Shown: piece after piece, positions 7,707 to 14,585 of the stretch | Layout: every line of letters starts with the position of its first letter | Position numbering within the stretch: position 1 is the first letter of the stretch | Assembly (NCBI GenBank): GCA_039817825.1 | Contig: JBCBVA010000059.1 | Location: 1-23,067, forward strand | Length of the DNA: 23,067 nucleotides | Source: PCC-7336 sp039817825 | Lineage (GTDB): Bacteria > Cyanobacteriota > Cyanobacteriia > Thermostichales > PCC-7336 | Direction of reading: 5' to 3' | Notes under the pieces: generated by a model | Seen by the model: the letters and a program-made list of their open reading frames with translations, nothing else | Database searches by the model: none | What the model was told of the DNA's origin: nothing | Program-made: the position numbers and the translations under genes

Positions 7707-8632
7707 GCCAAGTTCAGATTGCCCTGCAACTGTGGGACCGTCTTTGGCAAACCTACCGCCGCCGTGTCCCCTACGCCCGCATCTACCAACAGCTTGTTGA
7801 AGAGGCGGGGGGAACGTTTGCCAACGACCATATTGCTTTTCGCTCCCTCCGTCTCGACACAGAAACCTCTCACGGCCCGATCGATCTGGGGATTGCCTAC
7901 CTCGCTCCCATCGTCGAATCTTTGGGCTACGAAGCCGCCGGAGACTACCAATTCCCCGATCGCCATCTCTATGCCCGCCACTACCTACATCCCGATCGAG
8001 ATCGCTTTGCCTTACCCAAGCTGTTTATCAGCGAACTTCTTGTAGACGAGCTTCCCGAACCCGTTGCCCGGTCGATCTGCGACACCGTTCGCTCCGGCCA
8101 ATTTGCAGATGCGAAAGACCTGCAGTACAACATCGAGCGAACCACCAGTCATGCAGATATCGAACAACTCGTCGATCGCCTGCAAACCGTCTTTACTCGC
8201 CCGTGGAATCCTCCCCTGCATTCCGTCGTCAACGGTGTCAACGAAGTCAGCCAATACGGAGCTTGGGTGTTGCTGCATGGTTACGCTGTCAATCACTTCA
8301 CGGGCTACGTCAACGCCCACCACACCACTGCTCTATCTAATATCGAGATTGCTGCCCGAGCCCTAGCAGATCGAGGCATCCCCATGAAGACTGAGATTGA
8401 AGGGAGCCGGGTGAGCGGCCTGCGCCAAACGGCAACTCGGGCAGTCGTCGAAATGGTCTCCGTGCAAGAGGACAGCACTGGGAATCTAAACGAAATTCCG
8501 TGGCCCTATGCTTACTTTGAAATTGCCGAGCGCAATCATGTTGAAACTCCTTCGGGGACAACAGAATTATTTGAGGGGTTTCTCGGAACGCAAGCACAAC
8601 ATCTATTTGAGATGACGAGAAGAGAACGGTAA
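7703..8632 (+). CDS. hglS: DUF1338 2-oxoadipate dioxygenase/decarboxylase (HglS-like)
   Basis: Members of this family (HglS of Pseudomonas putida, YdcJ, plant FLO7) use Fe(II) and oxygen to convert 2-oxoadipate to D-2-hydroxyglutarate with loss of CO2. The protein has 309 residues. Likely iron ligands by comparison with the P. putida enzyme are H43 in FANDHIAFRSL, H198 in GYAVNHFTGY and E273 in YAYFEIAER; R47 follows the first histidine as in the family. It is shorter than the Pseudomonas enzyme (about 460 residues), closer to the compact FLO7-like form. The ATGA overlap with the aminotransferase puts it in the same operon and supports the lysine-catabolic reading. D-2-hydroxyglutarate would need an oxidase or dehydrogenase from elsewhere to enter the TCA pool as 2-oxoglutarate. 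Confidence 0.85.
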   Translation: MSQVQIALQLWDRLWQTYRRRVPYARIYQQLVEEAGGTFANDHIAFRSLRLDTETSHGPIDLGIAYLAPIVESLGYEAAGDYQFPDRHLYARHYLHPDRDRFALPKLFISELLVDELPEPVARSICDTVRSGQFADAKDLQYNIERTTSHADIEQLVDRLQTVFTRPWNPPLHSVVNGVNEVSQYGAWVLLHGYAVNHFTGYVNAHHTTALSNIEIAARALADRGIPMKTEIEGSRVSGLRQTATRAVVEMVSVQEDSTGNLNEIPWPYAYFEIAERNHVETPSGTTELFEGFLGTQAQHLFEMTRRER

Positions 8633-9286
8633 TCCCTATATTCGTAGCGGAAATCGCTGCAGTTGAAGCCTGACGGCAAGATAGGCAACAGGAGTCTTTC
8701 AGAGGACGATCTGTCGATATAATCGGCAAATCGCGACCTCATTGACATATTTTGAACCTTTCGATTTCTGAACATTAAAAATCGATTGACAGGTAAGACG
8801 TTGGAATGCCGATTCACGCTGCAGACAATAGGCGAGTCGAATAAATCCCAAACGATCGATCATCAGTTCTGGAAGACTTGGCGGGATGCGGAATAATTGT
8901 CGACGAGACAAAGCAACAATCGAGAATGATTGATTTGTTATAATGAGTTCAGAATCAACAGATGGAAATAAATAGGAGGTGATTAAAATTCTCTGTTGTG
9001 ACGATACGAGGTCTTCTCCTGACGAACGAACAATTTTCTGCTGCCACCCAAGACAATTATCGATTTGGGGTACGAATTGTTTGGTTTTGAAACCTCGTGA
9101 TGATGCCTGTATAGCAACAGGATACTTGCGAAGTGATAGATAGCGTTCGCTCTCTTTGCATTGAAATTACCAGTTGCTGTTTCCGTTCGCATTGCCCACA
9201 GCACTATTTGAGAGTTCGCCTATACAACGCTTGTTCCTGGTTTGAAAAGTGGCATGGCAGCGTTGTTCTAGTGCAGGGTAAAGAGT
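8633..9286. other. Long non-coding region upstream of nblA-like gene
   Basis: About 650 bases without a convincing gene. TATAAT at 8939-8944 is a plausible -10 box, followed by a six-codon frame (8962-8982, reading MEINRR) that ends in AGGAGGTGA. That string is also a ten-base match to the 16S anti-Shine-Dalgarno (8974-8983), yet no ATG follows at a usable distance. CCTGT-N6-ACAGG at 9106-9121 can form a small hairpin. No NtcA consensus (GTA-N8-TAC) was found upstream of the nblA-like gene. Confidence 0.45.
8939..8944 (+). promoter_or_regulatory. Candidate -10 box (TATAAT)
   Basis: A perfect TATAAT in an AT-rich stretch, on the strand of the nblA-like gene but 340 bases before its start. No good -35 hexamer lies 16-18 bases upstream. 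If used, it would give nblA a long 5' leader or drive a separate small RNA. Confidence 0.3.
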
Positions 9287-9502
9287 ATGAATGGCCCAGG
9301 TTCGCTCAAAATTGAGCAGGAATTTAGATTGAAGACATTGAAAGATGCCCTTGCATCTGCCAATCACGACCAGTTAGAAGAGTTCTCAATCGAACTCACC
9401 CGTCAGTTGATGATGAAAGACAACTGGATCCAGCACATGTTTAAAGAGTGCTACCTCCCAGATTTGCCCAATCAAGGCTTCAGCAGAAGAAGTCCAGCCT
9501 AA
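9287..9502 (+). CDS. nblA: NblA-like phycobilisome degradation protein
   Basis: NblA proteins bind phycobiliproteins and the Clp chaperone so that the light-harvesting antenna is degraded during nutrient starvation. This 71-residue protein has the family pattern: SLKIEQEFRLKTLKDALASA (residues 6-25), then DQLEEFSIELTRQLMMKDNW (about 28-47) with M and K/E residues as in the helix pair of Synechococcus elongatus NblA (VEQQF..., LEDLFIEVVRQKMAHEN). It is slightly longer than usual (about 60) because of a C-terminal extension NQGFSRRSPA. The start ATG has AGGG about ten bases upstream. It is monocistronic: a strong intrinsic terminator follows directly. Family assignment rests on the pattern and is good but not certain. 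Confidence 0.75.
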   Translation: MNGPGSLKIEQEFRLKTLKDALASANHDQLEEFSIELTRQLMMKDNWIQHMFKECYLPDLPNQGFSRRSPA

Positions 9503-9520
9503 AGGGAATATCTAGCAGTC

Positions 9521-9547
9521 TGCCCTCATATTCGAGGGCATTTTTTT
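9521..9547 (+). terminator. Rho-independent terminator of the nblA-like gene
   Basis: TGCCCTC (9521-9527) pairs perfectly with GAGGGCA (9534-9540) across a six-base loop and is followed by seven T residues (9541-9547). It begins 18 bases after the stop codon. It marks the end of a single-gene transcript. Confidence 0.9.
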
Positions 9548-9825
9548 GTCTGATGAGAGATTTTGACGGAAATTTTTATGGGTTTAATAGCAGATGAGAA
9601 TAGAAAATACTGAGAAATAATACTTATTCTTTTCCTGGCTTGGATAGATTTTAATTTAACTCCATACTGAAATTATGCGCTAGTAAGTAGAAGGTTTATT
9701 TCCAAATTGATTAGAATTAAGAAAGAGTCCGAGAGCATTATCCGCTAGCCAAGCAAAGACTTGCGATCGCCTGGAGATGCTCGGTCGAGTGTTGCTTGCA
9801 ATGATTTTGCAGCAGTTATGTGACA

Positions 9826-9864
9826 GCCTGAGTTCTAATATCTGCCACATATACGGCATCAGGC
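9826..9864 (+). promoter_or_regulatory. Compound hairpin upstream of the decarboxylase gene
   Basis: GCCTGA (9826-9831) pairs with TCAGGC (9859-9864); directly inside the right arm, TGCC (9843-9846) pairs with GGCA (9855-9858) around an eight-base loop. The result is a ten-pair helix interrupted by an 11-base bulge on the left side. A second hairpin, TGCTTGC with GCAGCA, lies just before it (9793-9815). It could be a structured leader or a protein site; no known riboswitch class is recognised. Confidence 0.3.
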
Positions 9865-9994
9865 GATCGATTTGTGCCCCATTATGTCGGGGAATGCCAT
9901 TTGTAGGGGCCTGACTCTATCCCCATACATGTTTGTGAGTTGAGTGTTATTCCGCCAGTTGTTCGATCGCTTCTGAAATGCGCATCGAGCAGCA

Positions 9995-10021
9995 TTGACT
10001 CTGGTATTGAACGTTAAATAT
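9995..10021 (+). promoter_or_regulatory. Candidate promoter of the decarboxylase operon
   Basis: TTGACT at 9995-10000 resembles a -35 hexamer. The AT-only stretch TAAATATT at 10015-10022 could hold the -10 box at a spacing of 15-16. The start codon follows about 15 bases later, so the leader would be very short. Confidence 0.3.
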
Positions 10022-10036
10022 TGAGAGGACAGGATC

Positions 10037-11662
10037 GTGCCACAACTAGCTCCTCACATTTTCGACCTCATGCATCGTCAGGGGGTGCAACACGCGTTTG
10101 GGATTCCGGGAGACTTTGCCCTCACCCTCTACGACGCCTTGGCTGATAGCGAAATTACGCCAGTGGTCATGACTCACGAACCCTGTGCGGGGTTTGCTGC
10201 CGATGCCTACTCCCGCATCCGGGGTATTGGATTGGCGGTGGTGACCTACAGTGTCGGCGGATTGAATATGGTCAATTCGGTGGCGGGAGCCTATGCAGAA
10301 AAGTCGCCGCTGGTTGTGTTGAGTGGTGGACCGGGGGTAAAGGAACGGCAGGAACGAAAGCTACTCCACCACAAAGTCAAGACCTTTGACACCCAGCGGC
10401 GAGTTTACGAAGAGGTCACTCTGTATGCCGCAACCCTAGACGATCCGGCCACAGCCGACGCCCAAATTCACAAGGCGATCGACTACGCCACCACCTTCAA
10501 GCGGCCGGTTTACCTGGAAATTCCCCGCGACATGGTCTACGCGGAGATTGAAGAAACCGGCTCTTCCTTATCGCCGCTGAAACAAACCGATGCGGACACG
10601 CTGGCCGAAGTCCTAACCGAAACCCTCGATCGGCTGCAGCAAGCGAAATTGCCCGTACTGATGGTCGGGGCAGAGGTGCATCGGTTTGGCCTGCAAGAAC
10701 GAGTACTAGCGATTGCCGAAATCCTCGGACTACCTGTGTGCTCCACAATGCTGGGCAAATCAACGTTCCCAGAAGGACACCCTCAATACATCGGAATTTA
10801 CAACGGCGAGGCAGGGGATCCGTACGTGCGCCATCGGGTGGAGGACTCGGATTGTCTGTTGATGTTGGGGGTATTCATGACCGACATCAACCTGGGTATG
10901 TTCACCGCTCATCTCGATCCGGCGCGCACCATCTCGGCCACCTCCGACGGCGTGGCGATCGCTCACCACCACTATTCACAGGTAAGATTCGAGGACTTTA
11001 TTGCCAGCTTGCAACGCCACCCCGAGTTACCCCGGTGTCCTGCCAGCGATATTGTGGCCATGCATCCGCGCGTGTCGCCGATGACAGGCCCCATTACCAC
11101 CCGAGGATTGATCCACGAACTGAACCAGTTCATCGACGGAAATACCCTGCTGGTAACCGATGTGGGGGATACCCTGTTTGCCGCTGACGATATCCGCATG
11201 CAGGCAGGAACCTCATTCTTGTGCCCTGCCTTCTACGCCAGCATGGGCTTTGCCATTCCCGGAGTTATTGGAGCCCAGTTGGCCGATCCGTTCCGACGGG
11301 CGATCGCCTTACTGGGGGACGGAGCCTTCCAGATGACGGGTATGGAACTGATCACCGCCCACCGGCTGGGTCTGAAACCGATCGCGATCGTCTTGAATAA
11401 CGGCTCGTTTACCTCGTTGCGCTCGATGGGCCACGAGCAGGCGGCATTTGTGACTATCCCCCGCCTTGACTACGCCCAACTGGCCGAGGTCTGGGGTGGG
11501 CAAGGATTTGCCATCGAAACGGTTCAAGAGTTCACGCAGGCATTGCACGCGGCTCGCACCAGCGACACCTTCAGCATTCTCGATGTGCGGCTGGCTGCCG
11601 ATGCTGTCTCGCCTGCTTTGCACCATCTAAGCGCTCTGTTTGCCAAAACCCTGAAAGGGTAG
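10037..11662 (+). CDS. Phenylpyruvate/indolepyruvate-type 2-oxo acid decarboxylase
   Basis: A thiamine diphosphate enzyme that removes CO2 from 2-oxo acids to give aldehydes. The 541-residue protein has all key elements of the Azospirillum phenylpyruvate/indolepyruvate decarboxylase: FGIPGDFAL with D26, MTHEPCAGFAAD with the cofactor glutamate E48, the paired histidines H111-H112 in LLHHKVKTFDTQ, and the cofactor motif GDGAFQ...LNN (residues 427-455). The paired histidines distinguish decarboxylases from acetolactate synthase and benzoylformate-type enzymes. The start is GTG with AGGA upstream. It is the first gene of a three-gene operon with an aldehyde dehydrogenase and an amino acid dehydrogenase. 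Likely substrates are phenylpyruvate, indole-3-pyruvate or branched-chain 2-oxo acids; which one cannot be read from sequence. In bacteria this enzyme type makes phenylacetic or indoleacetic acid precursors. Confidence 0.88.
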   Translation: MPQLAPHIFDLMHRQGVQHAFGIPGDFALTLYDALADSEITPVVMTHEPCAGFAADAYSRIRGIGLAVVTYSVGGLNMVNSVAGAYAEKSPLVVLSGGPGVKERQERKLLHHKVKTFDTQRRVYEEVTLYAATLDDPATADAQIHKAIDYATTFKRPVYLEIPRDMVYAEIEETGSSLSPLKQTDADTLAEVLTETLDRLQQAKLPVLMVGAEVHRFGLQERVLAIAEILGLPVCSTMLGKSTFPEGHPQYIGIYNGEAGDPYVRHRVEDSDCLLMLGVFMTDINLGMFTAHLDPARTISATSDGVAIAHHHYSQVRFEDFIASLQRHPELPRCPASDIVAMHPRVSPMTGPITTRGLIHELNQFIDGNTLLVTDVGDTLFAADDIRMQAGTSFLCPAFYASMGFAIPGVIGAQLADPFRRAIALLGDGAFQMTGMELITAHRLGLKPIAIVLNNGSFTSLRSMGHEQAAFVTIPRLDYAQLAEVWGGQGFAIETVQEFTQALHAARTSDTFSILDVRLAADAVSPALHHLSALFAKTLKG

Positions 11663-11681
11663 CAGGGCCAGGAGGTTCCCT

Positions 11682-13148
11682 ATGCTAACTGCATTACAGA
11701 CATCGCTCGATCTTGCTCCTTCGCAACTGCTGATCGGCAACGAGTGGGTGGATAGCCTCTCGGGTAAAACCTTCGAGACAATTAATCCCGCTACTGGAGA
11801 AGCGATCGGGAGTATCGCGGAAGCGGGCGCTGCGGATGTCGATCGCGCCGTTGTTGCCGCGCGTGCTGCCTTCGAGCAGGGGGAATGGGCGGAGATGTCT
11901 GCTCGGCAGCAGGGGGAACTGTTACGGGCATTGGCCGATCTGATCGAACGGTATCAGACCGAGCTGGCCGAATTGGAAAGCCTCGACAGTGGCAAGCTCT
12001 TCAGCCAAGCGCAGACGGTTGACTTGCCTCTCGCGATTCAGTGCTATCGCTACTTTGCAGGGTGGGCCGACAAAATTCAGGGGCGCACGATGCCTGTGGA
12101 GGCCCCGTACTTCAGCTACACGCGCCACGAGCCGATCGGCGTTGTCGGTCAAATTATCCCCTGGAATTTTCCATTGCTGTTGCAGGCATGGAAACTGGCT
12201 CCAGCTCTTGCAGCGGGCAATACGGTGGTACTGAAGCCCGCCAGCAATTCCCCACTCACGGCTCTACGGGTCGGTGAGCTGATCGTAGAGGCTGGATTTC
12301 CTCCGGGTGTTGTCAACATTTTGCCCGGCCCCGGATCGGAAACCGGGATGGCTATTGCCCAGCATATGGATATCGACAAGGTGGCGTTTACGGGATCGAC
12401 CGCTGTGGGACACGCGATCGCGGTGGCGGCGGCCAGCAGTAACCTGAAGCGGGTCACGCTTGAGTTGGGGGGCAAGAGTCCCAATATCGTGTTTGCCGAT
12501 GCCGATATCCATGCCGCTCTAGAGGGAGCGCATTTGGGGCTGTTCTTCAATCAGGGGCAGTGCTGCACGGCTGGGTCGCGGCTGTTTGTGGAGGAGAGCA
12601 TCTACGACGAGTTCGTGCTCTGCTGCGTCGATCGCGCTCGGCGGCGGATTGTCGGAGATCCTTGCGACCCCGCAACGGAGCAGGGGCCGCTGGTCAGTGA
12701 GGTTCAGCGCGATCGGGTGATGGATTACATCGAAACGGGGATGCGCGAGGGGGCTCAGTTGATGTGCGGGGGCAACCGAGTGGGCGATCGCGGCTATTTT
12801 GTCGAGCCCACGGTGTTTGCGGATGTTCGCGATGACATGACGATCGCGCGGGAAGAGATCTTCGGCCCGGTGATGAGCATCATCAAGTTCAAGGATGTCG
12901 ACGAAGTGATTCGGCGCGCGAACAGCAGCATCTATGGTCTGGCAGCGGCGGTCTGGACCCGAGATTTGTCCAAGGCTCACAACGTCGCCCATGCTCTTAA
13001 GGCCGGAACGGTCTGGGTAAATTGCTATGACGTCCTCGATTCTGCGGTGCCCTTTGGTGGGTTCAAGCAATCGGGGATGGGTCGGGAATTGGGGGAATAC
13101 GCCCTGCAGGAATACACCGAGGTGAAGGCGGTGACCCTCAAGTTATAG
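11682..13148 (+). CDS. NAD-dependent aldehyde dehydrogenase (ALDH1/2-like)
   Basis: Oxidises an aldehyde to the carboxylic acid, here presumably the product of the preceding decarboxylase. It has 488 residues; IPWNFPLLLQAWK carries N162, VTLELGGKSPNIVF carries E261, and NQGQCCTAGSR carries the catalytic cysteine (C295, second of the pair). The C-terminal PFGGFKQSGMGRELG is typical of the betaine-aldehyde, phenylacetaldehyde and retinal dehydrogenase group. AGGAGG lies seven bases before the ATG; 19 bases separate it from the decarboxylase and 44 bases from the next gene. It differs from the lysine-type dehydrogenase at 4858, which has the GNGHREAG ending. Confidence 0.9.
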   Translation: MLTALQTSLDLAPSQLLIGNEWVDSLSGKTFETINPATGEAIGSIAEAGAADVDRAVVAARAAFEQGEWAEMSARQQGELLRALADLIERYQTELAELESLDSGKLFSQAQTVDLPLAIQCYRYFAGWADKIQGRTMPVEAPYFSYTRHEPIGVVGQIIPWNFPLLLQAWKLAPALAAGNTVVLKPASNSPLTALRVGELIVEAGFPPGVVNILPGPGSETGMAIAQHMDIDKVAFTGSTAVGHAIAVAAASSNLKRVTLELGGKSPNIVFADADIHAALEGAHLGLFFNQGQCCTAGSRLFVEESIYDEFVLCCVDRARRRIVGDPCDPATEQGPLVSEVQRDRVMDYIETGMREGAQLMCGGNRVGDRGYFVEPTVFADVRDDMTIAREEIFGPVMSIIKFKDVDEVIRRANSSIYGLAAAVWTRDLSKAHNVAHALKAGTVWVNCYDVLDSAVPFGGFKQSGMGRELGEYALQEYTEVKAVTLKL

Positions 13149-13192
13149 ACAGCTTCAAACCTACTGCTGTCAGATTTGCCGAGGAGACTGAA

Positions 13193-14320
13193 ATGGATAC
13201 GCTATTTCGATTTGCAGATGATTTGGGGCCGGACAAGATTGTCCACCTCTACGATCCTCAGACGGGGTTAAAGGCCATTGTGGCGATCGACAACGTTGCC
13301 CTGGGGACGGCAATTGGGGGGGTAAGGATGGCTCCTGATGTGACGACGGAGGAGGTGTTTCGGCTGGCGCGGGCGATGACGTTGAAGAATGCGGTGGCTA
13401 ACTTACCGCACGGGGGTGGCAAGGCAGCGATTGTGGCCGATCCGAAACTGCCGTTGGAACGCAAGGAGCTGTTGATGCGGTCGTTTGCGCGGGCGATCGC
13501 GCCGTTACAGGATTACATTCCCGGCCCGGATATGGGGACGGACGAGCAGTGCATGGCCTGGGTGTATGGGGAGATTGGTCGGGCGATTGGGTTGCCTGCG
13601 GCAATGGGGGGGATTCCGCTGGATGAAATCGGGGCGACGGGATACGGGTTGGCGATCGCGACGGAGGTGGCGACTGACTATTGCGATGTCGAGTTAGAGG
13701 GGGCTCGCGTGGTGGTGCAGGGGTTTGGGTCGGTGGGTCAGCACGCGGCGAAGTACCTGGTGGCGCGGGGAGCTGTGTTGGTTGGCATTGCGGATTCGGG
13801 TGGGACGTTGTTCGATCCGGACGGTATCGATCTTGAGGCGGCAATAGGGCTAAAGTCGTCCGGGCGCAGCATTGTCGAGCTGGGTCGAGGGACGGTGATG
13901 GATCGGGATGGGGCGATCGCTATTGAATGCGACATTTGGATTCCGGCAGCGCGACCGGATGTAGTGCGTGTCGATAATATCGATCGCCTCAAGACGAAGT
14001 TAGTGGTTCAAGGGGCGAATATTCCGTTTACGGCGGAGGCGGAGGCTATCTGTCACGCCCAGAACATTCTGGTGATTCCGGACTTTATTGCCAATTCGGG
14101 TGGGGTGATTTGCGGGGCTGTGGAGTATCGCGGCGGGACTCAGGCGGATGCGTTTGAGGCGATCGCCGCTGAGGTGCGGGCCAATACGGCGGCGGTGTTG
14201 GATGAGGCGGCGCAGACGGGGCAGTTGCCCAGGCATGTGGCGATTGAGTTGGCTCGGTCTCGGATTCGGGCCAAACAGGCGCAAAGGATTCCTCTCGATG
14301 GGACGGCGATCCGTTCGTAA
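13193..14320 (+). CDS. Glu/Leu/Phe/Val-family amino acid dehydrogenase
   Basis: Reversible NAD-dependent oxidative deamination of an amino acid to its 2-oxo acid and ammonia. It is 375 residues long, the usual size for leucine, phenylalanine and valine dehydrogenases (glutamate dehydrogenases are longer). Visible residues: TAIGGVRMAPD in the substrate domain, K65 in MTLKNAVA, catalytic K77 in HGGGKAAIV, catalytic D113 in PGPDMGTDEQ, Rossmann loop GFGSVGQHAAK (from 177) and NSGGVICG. These fit leucine dehydrogenase positions K68, K80 and D115 of Bacillus. GAGGAG stands a few bases before the ATG. Third gene of the operon; it would supply the 2-oxo acid for the decarboxylase. Substrate could be leucine, valine, phenylalanine or tryptophan. 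Confidence 0.88.
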   Translation: MDTLFRFADDLGPDKIVHLYDPQTGLKAIVAIDNVALGTAIGGVRMAPDVTTEEVFRLARAMTLKNAVANLPHGGGKAAIVADPKLPLERKELLMRSFARAIAPLQDYIPGPDMGTDEQCMAWVYGEIGRAIGLPAAMGGIPLDEIGATGYGLAIATEVATDYCDVELEGARVVVQGFGSVGQHAAKYLVARGAVLVGIADSGGTLFDPDGIDLEAAIGLKSSGRSIVELGRGTVMDRDGAIAIECDIWIPAARPDVVRVDNIDRLKTKLVVQGANIPFTAEAEAICHAQNILVIPDFIANSGGVICGAVEYRGGTQADAFEAIAAEVRANTAAVLDEAAQTGQLPRHVAIELARSRIRAKQAQRIPLDGTAIRS

Positions 14321-14364
14321 TTCGGCGATTGCGGAGTGAATGATCGTTCAACGGTAGGAAAGAT

Positions 14365-14411
14365 AGGGAGTGTCGGTAGTGAGACTATGCCGGTGCTCCC
14401 TGTTGTGTTTT
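14365..14411 (+). terminator. Probable terminator after the amino acid dehydrogenase
   Basis: AGGGAGTGTCGG pairs with CCGGTGCTCCCT as a 12-pair stem with three G-U pairs; inside it TAGT can pair with ACTA. The tail GTTGTGTTTT is only moderately T-rich. It lies 45 bases after the stop and closes the decarboxylase operon. Confidence 0.65.
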
Positions 14412-14585
14412 GGACAGAAGTTTACTGTGGCATCGGTAGCCTCATAAGTTGCAAAAACCGCTAAAGATGTCTGTATCCCATGCTGGTTGGCTGGTATGGT
14501 TACCAACCCTGCCGGAAGTAGCGATAGCGGTATCCTGTTTCTTCGCTACGATCGCTCCGTACCCAAATTGGTGTGAGGCTCACCC

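Larger units (their letters stand above)
9548..10036. other. Upstream region of the decarboxylase operon
   Basis: No gene is visible in about 490 bases. The left half is very AT-rich; the right half has several inverted repeats (9793-9815 and 9826-9864). GACTCTATCCCCA at 9910-9922 matches the presumed IS end at 206-218 with one change. TTGACT at 9995-10000 may be a -35 box with an AT-rich -10 around 10016-10021, giving a leader of about ten bases before the GTG at 10037; a promoter further up would put the inverted repeats into a leader. Confidence 0.45.

Noticed and set aside
8998..9090. Frame MTIRGLLLTNEQFSAATQDN and RFGVRIVWF ending in F
   Set aside because: It looks a little like the end of an outer-membrane barrel, but the GTG lies 18 bases from the AGGAGG and the frame is only 30 codons.
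9106..9121. GTAT-N9-ATAC as an NtcA site upstream of nblA
   Set aside because: The consensus is GTA-N8-TAC; the spacing here is three bases too long, and the repeat is better seen as a small hairpin.
8979..9143. Cysteine-rich 54-codon frame from GTG at 8979
   Set aside because: The GTG overlaps the Shine-Dalgarno itself, the composition (six cysteines, no recognisable domain) looks random, and no homologue comes to mind. Kept only as part of the mini-ORF finding.
14482..14505. GGTTGG...CCAACC inverted repeat before the DUF4184 gene
   Set aside because: A six-pair stem with a 12-base loop, no T-run, and no known element; within what chance gives in a region of this size.
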